From Flavobacteriales bacterium (lineage in GTDB: Bacteria > Bacteroidota > Bacteroidia > Flavobacteriales_D > Sanyastnellaceae), in assembly GCA_027491075.1 (NCBI GenBank), contig JAIXWX010000012.1, positions 1-49,039 of the forward strand: a stretch of DNA of 49,039 bases, in the 5' to 3' direction. Shown here piece after piece: positions 18,019 to 25,565 of the stretch. The notes under the pieces were generated by a model. That model worked only from the letters and a program-made list of their open reading frames with translations, was not told where the DNA came from and did not search any database. A program made the translations under genes and the position numbers. The number at the start of each line of letters is the position of its first letter. The stretch's first letter is position 1.

Positions 18019-18167
18019 GAAGTAGGAATAGGAGTAGGGAGTAGGAGTAGGGAGTAGGAGTAGGAGTAGGAGTAGGAGTAGGAGTGGGAAATAGGGAATA
18101 GGAAATAGGAAATTAGAATTTGGAGTTTGGAATTTGGAGTTTGGAGTTTGGAGTTGAGAATTGATTA
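18011..18167. repeat. Composite low-complexity repeat R, copy 2
   Basis: Same architecture as copy 1: a run of GGAGTA-type hexamers (longer here), then GGAAATTAGAATTTGGAGT, TTTGGAG/TTTGGAA units and the end GAATTGATTA (18158-18167). It is in direct orientation relative to copy 1, and the two copies bracket the unknown gene pair. It also supplies the TAG stop of the upstream frame. Confidence 0.9.
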
Positions 18168-18197
18168 GATGTTGTCCCAAGCGCAAATTTTTCGAGA

Positions 18198-18365
18198 TTG
18201 CGTATTTTTGATTTAACAGGAAAAGTTATTTATACTGATGAGAATAGGAATCCATTAAACACATGACTCATAGACACCAGTGAATGGAGTAGTGGAATAT
18301 ACACCGTGCGACTAACCTCATCGAATGGGTTAGAGATCTCAGAAATGCTTCATGTTACACATTAA
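18198..18365 (+). pseudogene. Duplicated remnant of the giant protease's T9SS sorting domain
   Basis: Reading in frame gives RIFDLTGKVIYTDENRN, a TGA stop, then IDTSEWSSGIYTVRL to a TAA at 18363-18365. This matches the last about 55 residues of the 1715-residue protease (RIFDLTGKVIYSDEN ... IDTSEWSSGIYTLKV). There is no catalytic or central part and no start codon, so it is a decayed 3' fragment. Its final 14 bases overlap the next gene's start exactly as in the original, showing that the duplicated unit ran from the sorting domain into the downstream gene. Confidence 0.92.
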
Positions 18366-19962
18366 AAACCATAGAACACTTTTCACCGTTATTCTATTTT
18401 GGATAGCGGTAAATTCGTTTGGGCAAACGTTTTCTGTGATTAGTGATAGCACTATAACTTCACTTACTCCAAATATTTGGGTCATGGAAGACGGTTACCT
18501 CATGACTTCTTCGGGATATGATTCTACCGAAAGTGATCTGATTAGACCGTTAATTGTTCAAAAGTATAACTCACTAGGAGAAATTGTTTTACACAAACTT
18601 TATCACGATTCGACATGGCTGAATACACCTTTAGTTGATGCAAATTTAGTTTTGAATGATTCTTTTTTTGTTTTCGCTGGAACCATATACTATGAACCAC
18701 AATTGGAAGAATTTGCAAGTTTAGTTTTTCTGAATCTTAATGGAGATACTTTGCAAAGTAGAGTTTATAGCTCACCCTATTATACTAATTCGAATGAATT
18801 TACAAACTGGAATAGGCCAACTTCAATTGTCGCAGATGATCAATATGAAAATATTTACATGGTTTCCCAAGTCGTCGACTATCCCCCCATTCAAAACAAT
18901 TTTATCATACGAAAAATAAATTCGCAGGGCGAGGTGGTGTGGACGTATATCAATCCAATTGATGAGTGGTATTTTTCAGTAAATGATCTAACTTATCGCA
19001 ATGATACTCTTTGGTTTATTTCAATTGCTAGCGGCAATCAAGGTCACTTTAATAAGCTTATGGGTCTTAGCGCTTCAACTGGCGAACTGATCTATGAGGT
19101 TGAGCATATCGCACAAAGTTTTCCAGTAGGTGGATGCTCAGATATGTATCTAACAGACCAAGGACCGGTAATAGCTAGTACTATTGGGGATAGTGACGGC
19201 ACACTCCCTTTTCTGTATAAAATGGATTTTTACGGGAATTATATATGGTATTGTCAACCAGATGGGGACTTTAGCGATTGGCAGACAAACAATCATATTG
19301 TGCCATCGCAAGATGATGGATTTGTGAGTTGTGGTGTTAAGTATGACGAAGAACCGAGTTGGCTTTATCCGAATGACCCAGCGATGAACAATACGATGAA
19401 ACGTATTTGGCTTTGGAAGGTGGATGCCAACGGTAATTTTCTCTTGCAACGTTTTTACTCGTACTATGATTTTGATGATTCTCCCGAATATTTTCACCTC
19501 ACCAATATCGCCCATGACATGAAAGCCACTCCAGACGGTGGTTTTATTGTGGCCGGTGAGGCTTCTGCGGCTTGTACAGATTATCCTGACTGTGACAACT
19601 TCACCCAACAAGGTTGGCTATTAAAAGTAGATGCATGCGGATGCCTCGTCCCCGGCTGCGACCCCAACTGCATAGTGAGCGTGGAGGAAAAAGAGGAAAC
19701 AGAAGAACAGACTTACTTCCGCTTTGGGCCTAATCCAGTGGGAGATCTATTGAACCTTTACATTCCACCGCTTCCCTTCTCCATAAAAGAACTTACCTTT
19801 AGCCTAGTGGACATGAACGGCCGCAAGATCAAAGATTTTCAGTTTCAATACGACAATACCACCTACATGATCGACGCACAATCACTCGCCGCGGGCAACT
19901 ACATTCTGAGCCTTACAAAAGATGGACAGGTGTTGCAGAGGGAGAAAGTCCTTAAAGATTAA
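18352..19962 (+). CDS. T9SS type A sorted secreted protein, paralogue 2
   Basis: A 536-residue paralogue of the protein at 15167, with a signal peptide ending in NSFGQ and a T9SS type A domain (FGPNPVGDLLNLYIPPLP ... AGNYILSLTKDGQ). Similarity is very uneven. The N-terminal 165 residues and the middle (about 203-320) are strongly diverged, a central block (about 168-203) is almost identical even at DNA level, and the last 215 residues are highly similar with clusters of silent changes. The function is unknown; a repeated beta-structure recognition or adhesion module is plausible. The ATG at 18352 matches the start geometry of paralogue 1. Confidence 0.88.
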   Translation: MLHIKNHRTLFTVILFWIAVNSFGQTFSVISDSTITSLTPNIWVMEDGYLMTSSGYDSTESDLIRPLIVQKYNSLGEIVLHKLYHDSTWLNTPLVDANLVLNDSFFVFAGTIYYEPQLEEFASLVFLNLNGDTLQSRVYSSPYYTNSNEFTNWNRPTSIVADDQYENIYMVSQVVDYPPIQNNFIIRKINSQGEVVWTYINPIDEWYFSVNDLTYRNDTLWFISIASGNQGHFNKLMGLSASTGELIYEVEHIAQSFPVGGCSDMYLTDQGPVIASTIGDSDGTLPFLYKMDFYGNYIWYCQPDGDFSDWQTNNHIVPSQDDGFVSCGVKYDEEPSWLYPNDPAMNNTMKRIWLWKVDANGNFLLQRFYSYYDFDDSPEYFHLTNIAHDMKATPDGGFIVAGEASAACTDYPDCDNFTQQGWLLKVDACGCLVPGCDPNCIVSVEEKEETEEQTYFRFGPNPVGDLLNLYIPPLPFSIKELTFSLVDMNGRKIKDFQFQYDNTTYMIDAQSLAAGNYILSLTKDGQVLQREKVLKD

Positions 19963-20017
19963 CGCCAATATGTGGCCGCGAAGAGACCTTTTTTCTTTTT
20001 TACATTCACTGATATTG

Positions 20018-20044
20018 TTTGGTTTCCAGCGAAGGGAAACCAAA
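20018..20044. terminator. Hairpin between convergent genes
   Basis: TTTGGTTTCC (20018-20027) and GGAAACCAAA (20035-20044) form a perfect 10-bp stem with a 7-base loop between converging reading frames. The flanking T-runs are weak, so it is only a likely bidirectional terminator. Confidence 0.55.
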
Positions 20045-20054
20045 TAGTTGTGCT

Positions 20055-21725
20055 TTACAATCGTTCAAACTTTACACTTTCTTTACCTGAAGTAAGTGTG
20101 TAAATGCCGCTTGCAAGTTCTCTTACTGATATACTTATTTGAACTTGCCCAACTGCATTTTTCTGAACTACCAAACGACCCATAGCATCATAAATCGAGA
20201 TGTTTGAATGAGGATCAATTCCTTTGATTGTTATTTCTTCATTGGCTGGATTGGGTGAAACAATCAACCTAACAGCGAATGGCTCTACAATACCCGAAGT
20301 ATTACACGCAGCGAGTGTAATTGGGAATTCATAGTCATTTCCAGAGGTCGATTGTAAATGCAAAGTAGCTACTTGCTCATTCCAACTTCCTGTCAAGCTC
20401 ACCGGATAAGTCCCTGGGCCTGTAATAATGGGGCCAGAGCCATTGAAATCAACGCCTACCCCTTCCACAGCAATGCTCAATGGGAAATGCAAGTTGGCGT
20501 TTACCGTGATATCGAAGGTGCCGGAATTACAAACGGTAATGGTATCTTCCGGTAAAATAACCATTGTGGGCTTGAGTATGAAGAAGCCGTCGTACATGGA
20601 AGTAGCGATCACATTGCCGCTGGGCAAGTAAGGATAATTGCTCCATGTACCACTGAATACTGCAAAGTCATTATTTGGAAACAAGTCGAAATACGCAATT
20701 TCGCTTAGCTCAGCATCTTCTACTAGAATAGCATCGAGCACACGCACGCCTGATCGATAGTTGCTCTCATAAACAAATTGATCCAGCACGTATATATTGT
20801 GATCGATAGACGGACTATTGTGTTCATAGAATCCCATATACACAGGAGCGTCCAAATCGACGAGATCAAATATATGTGTTCGGGTATTTTGATCGAAATC
20901 CATTTCATCCAACTCATCGTCCATTAGGAAATAGCGAAAGTCTTTCGTAAACCAGCCTTGATGAACATATCCAAGATTGGGATATACCAAAGTACTGATG
21001 TATTGACAATCGGTTTTGTCATCTACATCTACGATGGTTAGCGCATCGTCGTTGCATGCCACTACAACTTCTTTTCCTAGCCAATCTGCATCAGGGCCAT
21101 TGTAAACTAACGCATAGCCATCGTGGGTATATCCATCTTCGGAGAACCCTCCTAAAAGAGTAGGGTTGAGCGGATCGTTAACATCGACAATATGTAATCC
21201 ACCTGAATATGTATCGGATCCCATGATGTACATGAAGCCTGTGGCCTGATCAATATTGAGGGTATGGCTTCTTCCTACCCCAGCGTAGTGTGCGGTTTCT
21301 TCAAAAGTGGCCGGGAACTCGGTAATACCGTCCAACTGCAGCAAGTCAAAGATTTGAATTCCATGTCCTGGCGCTTCGCTTCCAATGAAGCAGTAGTTTT
21401 GATATGCTTCTAAATCTCTCCACAAGCTTCCCGTGGTGTGCGTGGCTAGTCTTCCAACATTGAATGGCTGAGTAGGGTTGGTGATATCTACGAAAACGGT
21501 ACCATGATCACAACCTACCAAAGCATATTCTCGTCCAGTGTTGGGTGAAACCCACCCCCAAATATCATTGGTATTGGAGGCAAAATTTAAGTCGGCCAAA
21601 GGCATGAATGCTTGAAGGTCGATGTGATTGCAAGGATATGGTCCCGCAAATCCATCGGAGCAAGGAGTCTGAGCGTGAAACGAGAGACTAACACTTAGAA
21701 AAGAGAGGAGTAAAATTTTTTTCAT
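20055..21725 (-). CDS. Choice-of-anchor B family protein with T9SS type A domain
   Basis: A 556-residue secreted protein. I chose the ATG at 21723-21725 (MKKILLLSFLSVSLSFHAQ) because it starts a good signal peptide; the longer open frame adds 24 unlikely residues and overlaps the neighbouring gene. The body contains LVIVD-like beta-propeller blades (GTVFVDITNPTQPF, GLHIVDVNDPLNPTLLGG, LTIVDVDD) in the pattern of the choice-of-anchor B family, plus a conserved SHTLNID segment. The C-terminus is a T9SS type A domain (VSPNPANEEITIKG ... ASGIYTLTSGKES). The biochemical role is unknown; these are surface or secreted proteins. A small antitoxin-like gene lies 22 bases upstream on the same strand. 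Confidence 0.88.
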   Translation of the reverse strand: MKKILLLSFLSVSLSFHAQTPCSDGFAGPYPCNHIDLQAFMPLADLNFASNTNDIWGWVSPNTGREYALVGCDHGTVFVDITNPTQPFNVGRLATHTTGSLWRDLEAYQNYCFIGSEAPGHGIQIFDLLQLDGITEFPATFEETAHYAGVGRSHTLNIDQATGFMYIMGSDTYSGGLHIVDVNDPLNPTLLGGFSEDGYTHDGYALVYNGPDADWLGKEVVVACNDDALTIVDVDDKTDCQYISTLVYPNLGYVHQGWFTKDFRYFLMDDELDEMDFDQNTRTHIFDLVDLDAPVYMGFYEHNSPSIDHNIYVLDQFVYESNYRSGVRVLDAILVEDAELSEIAYFDLFPNNDFAVFSGTWSNYPYLPSGNVIATSMYDGFFILKPTMVILPEDTITVCNSGTFDITVNANLHFPLSIAVEGVGVDFNGSGPIITGPGTYPVSLTGSWNEQVATLHLQSTSGNDYEFPITLAACNTSGIVEPFAVRLIVSPNPANEEITIKGIDPHSNISIYDAMGRLVVQKNAVGQVQISISVRELASGIYTLTSGKESVKFERL

Positions 21726-21747
21726 TAAAAAAATAGAGTAAAGTGGA

Positions 21748-22011
21748 CTACCATTGTTCGGATTGATTTTCAAGATCATCCAATGAGATAAGACCATTGG
21801 AATGAAAGTCTTGAATAGATCTCGCCAGTCTTTCTACAAGCATTTTCTTAGAAACCCTGCTTCCTTTAGGGGTTTGACCCACGATCTTCGAACTGTCGCG
21901 GGCTTCGTGATCAAGGTCTGAAATTACTTTTTTAACCTTTTCAATTGCAGAAAGTTTCTCTTGCTTGAGTATCCATTCAATCAGCAAGAGTTTTTCCTCG
22001 TTGATATCCAT
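21748..22011 (-). CDS. Small antitoxin-like protein without an adjacent toxin
   Basis: 87 residues. The start (MDINEEKLLLIEWILKQ) and the end (LARSIQDFHSNGLISLDDLENQSEQW region) resemble the small Bacteroidota antitoxins that pair with RelE/ParE toxins, which typically read MxIxxEKLxLI and end in an ISLEEL...W motif. The next gene on the strand is a T9SS protein, not a toxin, so the gene would be an orphan. A perfect 17-bp palindrome lies 75 bases upstream and could be its operator. The family assignment is by eye and uncertain; it may simply be a small regulator. Confidence 0.5.
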   Translation of the reverse strand: MDINEEKLLLIEWILKQEKLSAIEKVKKVISDLDHEARDSSKIVGQTPKGSRVSKKMLVERLARSIQDFHSNGLISLDDLENQSEQW

Positions 22012-22086
22012 TGTCTGAAAGAGATTTGAGCAAAGATAGTCCTATTAGAGGTCCTTTTTCTTGAAATATTCACCTGAAACCAATAA

Positions 22087-22103
22087 CCCAGAATAATTCT
22101 GGG
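22087..22103. promoter_or_regulatory. Perfect 17-bp palindrome, possible operator
   Basis: CCCAGAATAATTCTGGG has 8-base arms around one central base, too tight to form an RNA hairpin but well suited to a dimeric DNA-binding protein. It lies between the divergent antitoxin-like gene (start 22011) and the T9SS gene (start 22158). Confidence 0.5.
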
Positions 22104-22157
22104 GAGGGCTGTAACACTTTCAAAGTAACTTCGTCATGAACATAAATTGCTAATTAC

Positions 22158-23153
22158 ATGAAACACTTATTTACACTTATTGCTCTCGTGCTTTTCTTCG
22201 GAAGCACATGGTCACAAACACTTCCGTACACACTGACCATCTTTACAGAACCTTATCAAGAACTAACCGAATCGGAATTGCTTAGCGGCGACGATATCTG
22301 GGATGATCCTTCCTATTTGGTTGATATGCCGTTCGAGTATCAGCTTTTTGGAGATCCCATCAACGATCTACTCATTAGTGGCCTGGGTTCTCAGGTACTT
22401 ACAAATACAGAGGATCCTGAACTGGTTGTGACAAATGTCTTGATTCCTTATTTTGCAGATATTGTAAACGCTTCTATAGAAGAGGCGGTGAGCTCCATTT
22501 CTTCAAAAGTAGAAGGGGAGCCAGGAGATAGAATTCTCAAGCTAGAATGGAAGAACGTAGGGTTTTATTATGAGCTTCAGGAGTTAGGAACCTCCGGAAA
22601 CACTATCAGCTTTCAAGTATGGTTTTATGAAGCGGACCAATCTTTCGAATATCGCTATGGCCCCAACACGATCAAGAGCGGCGATCTAATTCACTTTGCA
22701 AACGGAACGCCAGGCGTGGTTCTAGCTGAGGATGCGGATATTCAAGGAACAACTTGGTCGGGTTTGTGGAGTCTTGCAGGGGAGCCAAGTTCTGTTACTC
22801 CTGTGGCTTTGGGATTTGAAGAGTTTTATTCTTTTCTTCCAGAAAATCAACTCACGCAGGAGCCTTCGAATGGTTTGGTATATCGTTTTGCGAATTACAC
22901 TCCGGTAAATACAACCGAAAGTGAGAAGCCCGTTCAAAATATTTCATTATGGCCTACTGTTGCACAAACAGAGATTTTTGTGAGCACTACCGAATCACAA
23001 GCTTATCAAGTTTACGATATGGTAGGAAAACTAGCCCTTAGCGGTCGCTTAGTGGAAGGAGTAAATAACCTCAGCGTATCGTCATTGGGGGCCGGCACTT
23101 ACATCATCCAAACGGAGGACGGTCAACGTGTCAAGTTCATGAAGAAGGGATAA
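22158..23153 (+). CDS. T9SS type A sorted secreted protein of unknown function
   Basis: 331 residues with a signal peptide (MKHLFTLIALVLFFGSTWSQ). The central 220 residues are a strand-rich, acidic domain that I do not recognise (LKLEWKNVGFYYELQE, SFQVWFYEADQSFEYRYG). The C-terminus is a T9SS type A domain: LWPTVAQTEIFVS, VYDMVGKLALSG and GAGTYIIQTEDGQ, ending KFMKKG. The first strand reads LWPT rather than the usual YPNP. The stop overlaps the convergent methylase gene by 17 bases. Confidence 0.8.
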   Translation: MKHLFTLIALVLFFGSTWSQTLPYTLTIFTEPYQELTESELLSGDDIWDDPSYLVDMPFEYQLFGDPINDLLISGLGSQVLTNTEDPELVVTNVLIPYFADIVNASIEEAVSSISSKVEGEPGDRILKLEWKNVGFYYELQELGTSGNTISFQVWFYEADQSFEYRYGPNTIKSGDLIHFANGTPGVVLAEDADIQGTTWSGLWSLAGEPSSVTPVALGFEEFYSFLPENQLTQEPSNGLVYRFANYTPVNTTESEKPVQNISLWPTVAQTEIFVSTTESQAYQVYDMVGKLALSGRLVEGVNNLSVSSLGAGTYIIQTEDGQRVKFMKKG

Positions 23154-23856
23154 TTCCCAAAGCGAACATCGTTGGGACTTTGTGAACTTCAGGAGCAAGT
23201 CCTTTTTTCCAGTCGGCGATGGTCATCGTTAGAATTTTCTCTGAAGTAGTTGAAATATTCGAGGCAATGCATAAGAGGGTATGCGCGGACAGCTGATCGA
23301 GCATATCCTCTAATACTTGCCGATTGCGATAAGGAGCATCCATGAAGAGCTGTGTATAGCCAGTTGATTTGGCTTGTTGTTCCAAAGATTTGAGTTTCTT
23401 CATGCGGTCGTTTCGATCCTTGGGTAAATAGCCATGAAAGGTAAATGCTTGACCGTTCATACCGGAAGCGATCAATGTCATCAAAATAGAACTAGGTCCA
23501 CTGAGCGGTACTACACGTATTTTTTTTTGATGTGCTAATGCGACAAGCGAAGCGCCTGGATCAGCGATGCAAGGCATTCCCGCCTCGCTGATCAGCCCAA
23601 TGGATTGACCATTGAGGATAGGTTCTAAAAGCAATTCAAGGTCGGTTTCCTTGCTGTGCTCATTGAGCGAAGAAAATACCACATTCTCAAAGTCTTTGTC
23701 ATAACCCAATCCGCGGAGTAATCTTCTTGCACTTCTGATTTCTTCGATAACAAAATGATCCAAAAGGAGAACCACTTCCTTCAAAAGAGTGGAGTCAAAC
23801 GAGTGGTATGGCCCACCGAGGGAATTGGGCAATAAATAGAGGGTTCCTTTTTTCAT
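23137..23856 (-). CDS. Tetrapyrrole-methylase fold SAM methyltransferase, RsmI-like
   Basis: A 239-residue protein with the RsmI-type SAM-binding segment LISEAGMPCIADPGASLV (about residues 88-105), VVPLSGPSS (about 116) and FTFHGYLPKDRNDR, which matches the FxGFLP segment. RsmI methylates the 2'-O of C1402 in 16S rRNA. Bacteroidota often carry a full RsmI plus a shorter relative; this protein looks like the shorter one, so the exact substrate is uncertain. It lies downstream of the DUF3276 gene on the same strand and overlaps the convergent T9SS gene by 17 bases. Confidence 0.82.
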   Translation of the reverse strand: MKKGTLYLLPNSLGGPYHSFDSTLLKEVVLLLDHFVIEEIRSARRLLRGLGYDKDFENVVFSSLNEHSKETDLELLLEPILNGQSIGLISEAGMPCIADPGASLVALAHQKKIRVVPLSGPSSILMTLIASGMNGQAFTFHGYLPKDRNDRMKKLKSLEQQAKSTGYTQLFMDAPYRNRQVLEDMLDQLSAHTLLCIASNISTTSEKILTMTIADWKKGLAPEVHKVPTMFALGIIPSS

Positions 23857-23864
23857 AGTATGAA

Positions 23865-23892
23865 GAAGGGGCAGTCAAATGAAAGCCCCTTC
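23865..23892 (-). terminator. Hairpin downstream of the DUF3276 gene
   Basis: GAAGGGGC (23865-23872) and GCCCCTTC (23885-23892) form an 8-bp GC-rich stem with a 12-base loop, 27 bases past the stop of the DUF3276 gene. It lacks a clean T-run, so termination is likely but not certain. Confidence 0.5.
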
Positions 23893-23918
23893 AATTAATT
23901 CTTTATTTGCAGAATATC

Positions 23919-24281
23919 TTATCCCAAATCATCAAAGCTCACATCAGCAGAAGAAATTTGCTCATTGTTACTTTCTTCGCTTTCATAACTTCTTCTTTCT
24001 TCCGTTGGACGGTACTGCCCGCTGTCTTGAAGTTGTTTGATGTGATCAAAAGACTCTTGAAGTCCTTGCATGAATTTTTCAAAATCTTCTTTATAGAGGA
24101 AGATTTTGTGTTTTTCGAAGTTGAAATTTCCGTTGTTATCAACTCCGGCGCGCTTGCTTTCCGTAATGGTCATAAACAAGTCGTTGCCTCGCGTAGCCTT
24201 CACATCGAAAAAGTAGGTCCGTTTGCCTGCTCTCACAGCGGTGGAGAATACGTCATCTCTGTAAAAATTCCCTTCACTCAT
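23919..24281 (-). CDS. DUF3276/PUR family nucleic-acid-binding protein
   Basis: A 120-residue protein of the Bacteroidota PUR family (DUF3276), structurally related to eukaryotic Pur-alpha. The PUR fold covers about residues 1-80 (VFSTAVRAGKRTYFFDVKA, DLFMTITESKR, KIFLYKEDFEKFMQGL). An acidic, Ser/Glu-rich tail that is probably disordered follows. Proteins of this group bind single-stranded DNA or RNA; the physiological target is not established. There is no signal peptide. Confidence 0.88.
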   Translation of the reverse strand: MSEGNFYRDDVFSTAVRAGKRTYFFDVKATRGNDLFMTITESKRAGVDNNGNFNFEKHKIFLYKEDFEKFMQGLQESFDHIKQLQDSGQYRPTEERRSYESEESNNEQISSADVSFDDLG

Positions 24282-24365
24282 AAGCTTGGTCTGGTTGGTT
24301 TTTAAGGTAGTAGTAAGGTCAAAGTTAATAGATTCATTGAAAATACAAAAAAAACCTGAATTATT

Positions 24366-25499
24366 TTAATTGCCTTCTCTTCTTAAGCCAGGGCTGCATC
24401 GGTATCTGTCATCTTTATAGTAATCAAATAGATGATCTAACAATTGCTCCAAAGCGTCTGTTCCAATTTCATTTCCCCATTGGATCAATCCCTTGGGGTA
24501 GTTCACTCCTTTGGTCATGGCTAAGTCGAGATCTTCCGCACTGGCGATGCCCAGGTACAAGGTATCAAATGCTTCATTGATGAGCATGACCAATATTCGA
24601 TCAAAGATGTTTTTGCGTAGGTTCATGTCATCGGAGGGCTGTGGCATGGCCGCCCCCTCGGAATAGTCATAAAATCCGCGCCCTGTTTTCTTTCCGAGCC
24701 AGCCAGCCTCCACGAGTTTCTTTTGGGTAATCGATGGTTTAAAGCGTGGGTCATAATAGAAACTTGCAAAAACGGATTCAGTAACAGTGTAATTCACGTC
24801 ATGGCCAATCAAGTCCATCAGTTGAAACGGTCCCATTTTAAATCCACCATCTCGCATGGCTTGGTCTATGGTAGCGATATCTGCAATGCCTTCATCCAAA
24901 ATGCGCAGAGCTTCACCATAAAATGGACGCGCCACTCTATTCACAATGAAGCCAGGGGTGTCTTTAGCTATAACCGGTACCTTTCCTGCTTTCGCTACGA
25001 TTTCCTTGGCCCATTCTACTTTTCTATGATCACTTTGTATGGCCGGTATTATTTCTACCAAGGGCAATATCGTAGCAGGGTTGAAAAAGTGGATGCCGAG
25101 CACACGTGAAGGATTCTTACATGCTGCTGCAATGGCCGTAACGCTGAGCGAACTGGTATTGGTAGCGAGTACCGTATTTCGGTCGCAGAGCTCATCCAAT
25201 TGTCTAAAAAGGTTTTTCTTCACCTCCAAGTTCTCTACGATGGCTTCTACGACTAAATCGCAATCTTGAAGGGCGTTTAGTTGAGTGCTGACTTCAATGC
25301 ACTGACGGATTTCTGCTGCTCTTTCTTTAGAAATGTTATTGCGATTTACTTGCTTGTCCAACTGATCTCGTATGGACAATGAAGCTTTCTCTAAAGCGGC
25401 TTCCTGAGTATCCATCAAAATGATACGGTGACCGGCTTGTGCAAATACTTGGGCTATACCTGAACCCATCGCTCCTGATCCAACAATTCCTATTTTCAT
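24366..25499 (-). CDS. 3-hydroxyacyl-CoA dehydrogenase
   Basis: 377 residues from the ATG at 25497-25499 ([19 protein letters not shown]); a TTG two codons upstream is a less likely start. The N-terminal Rossmann domain has GxGxxG. The catalytic region has [11 protein letters not shown] and [17 protein letters not shown], with the conserved histidine. The C-terminal dimerisation domain starts at [11 protein letters not shown]. It would oxidise 3-hydroxyacyl-CoA with NAD+ in fatty-acid or phenylacetate-type degradation, or act as 3-hydroxybutyryl-CoA dehydrogenase. The sequence shows a two-domain stand-alone enzyme without a hydratase fusion. It is divergent from the OmpA-fusion gene across 66 bases. 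Confidence 0.93.
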   Translation of the reverse strand: MKIGIVGSGAMGSGIAQVFAQAGHRIILMDTQEAALEKASLSIRDQLDKQVNRNNISKERAAEIRQCIEVSTQLNALQDCDLVVEAIVENLEVKKNLFRQLDELCDRNTVLATNTSSLSVTAIAAACKNPSRVLGIHFFNPATILPLVEIIPAIQSDHRKVEWAKEIVAKAGKVPVIAKDTPGFIVNRVARPFYGEALRILDEGIADIATIDQAMRDGGFKMGPFQLMDLIGHDVNYTVTESVFASFYYDPRFKPSITQKKLVEAGWLGKKTGRGFYDYSEGAAMPQPSDDMNLRKNIFDRILVMLINEAFDTLYLGIASAEDLDLAMTKGVNYPKGLIQWGNEIGTDALEQLLDHLFDYYKDDRYRCSPGLRREGN

Positions 25500-25565
25500 C
25501 TCCAATGCGAAAATTTTTGCGCCAAGTTACTGACTCTAGCGGTTATTTATTTTCTTTATACCGAG

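Noticed and set aside
10033-19962. Integrated mobile element or prophage
   Set aside because: The block is rich in repeats and duplications but has no integrase, transposase, phage or conjugation gene and no terminal inverted repeats.
21726-21797. Longer N-terminus for the choice-of-anchor B protein
   Set aside because: The extra 24 residues overlap the upstream gene and precede the real signal peptide starting at MKKILLLS.
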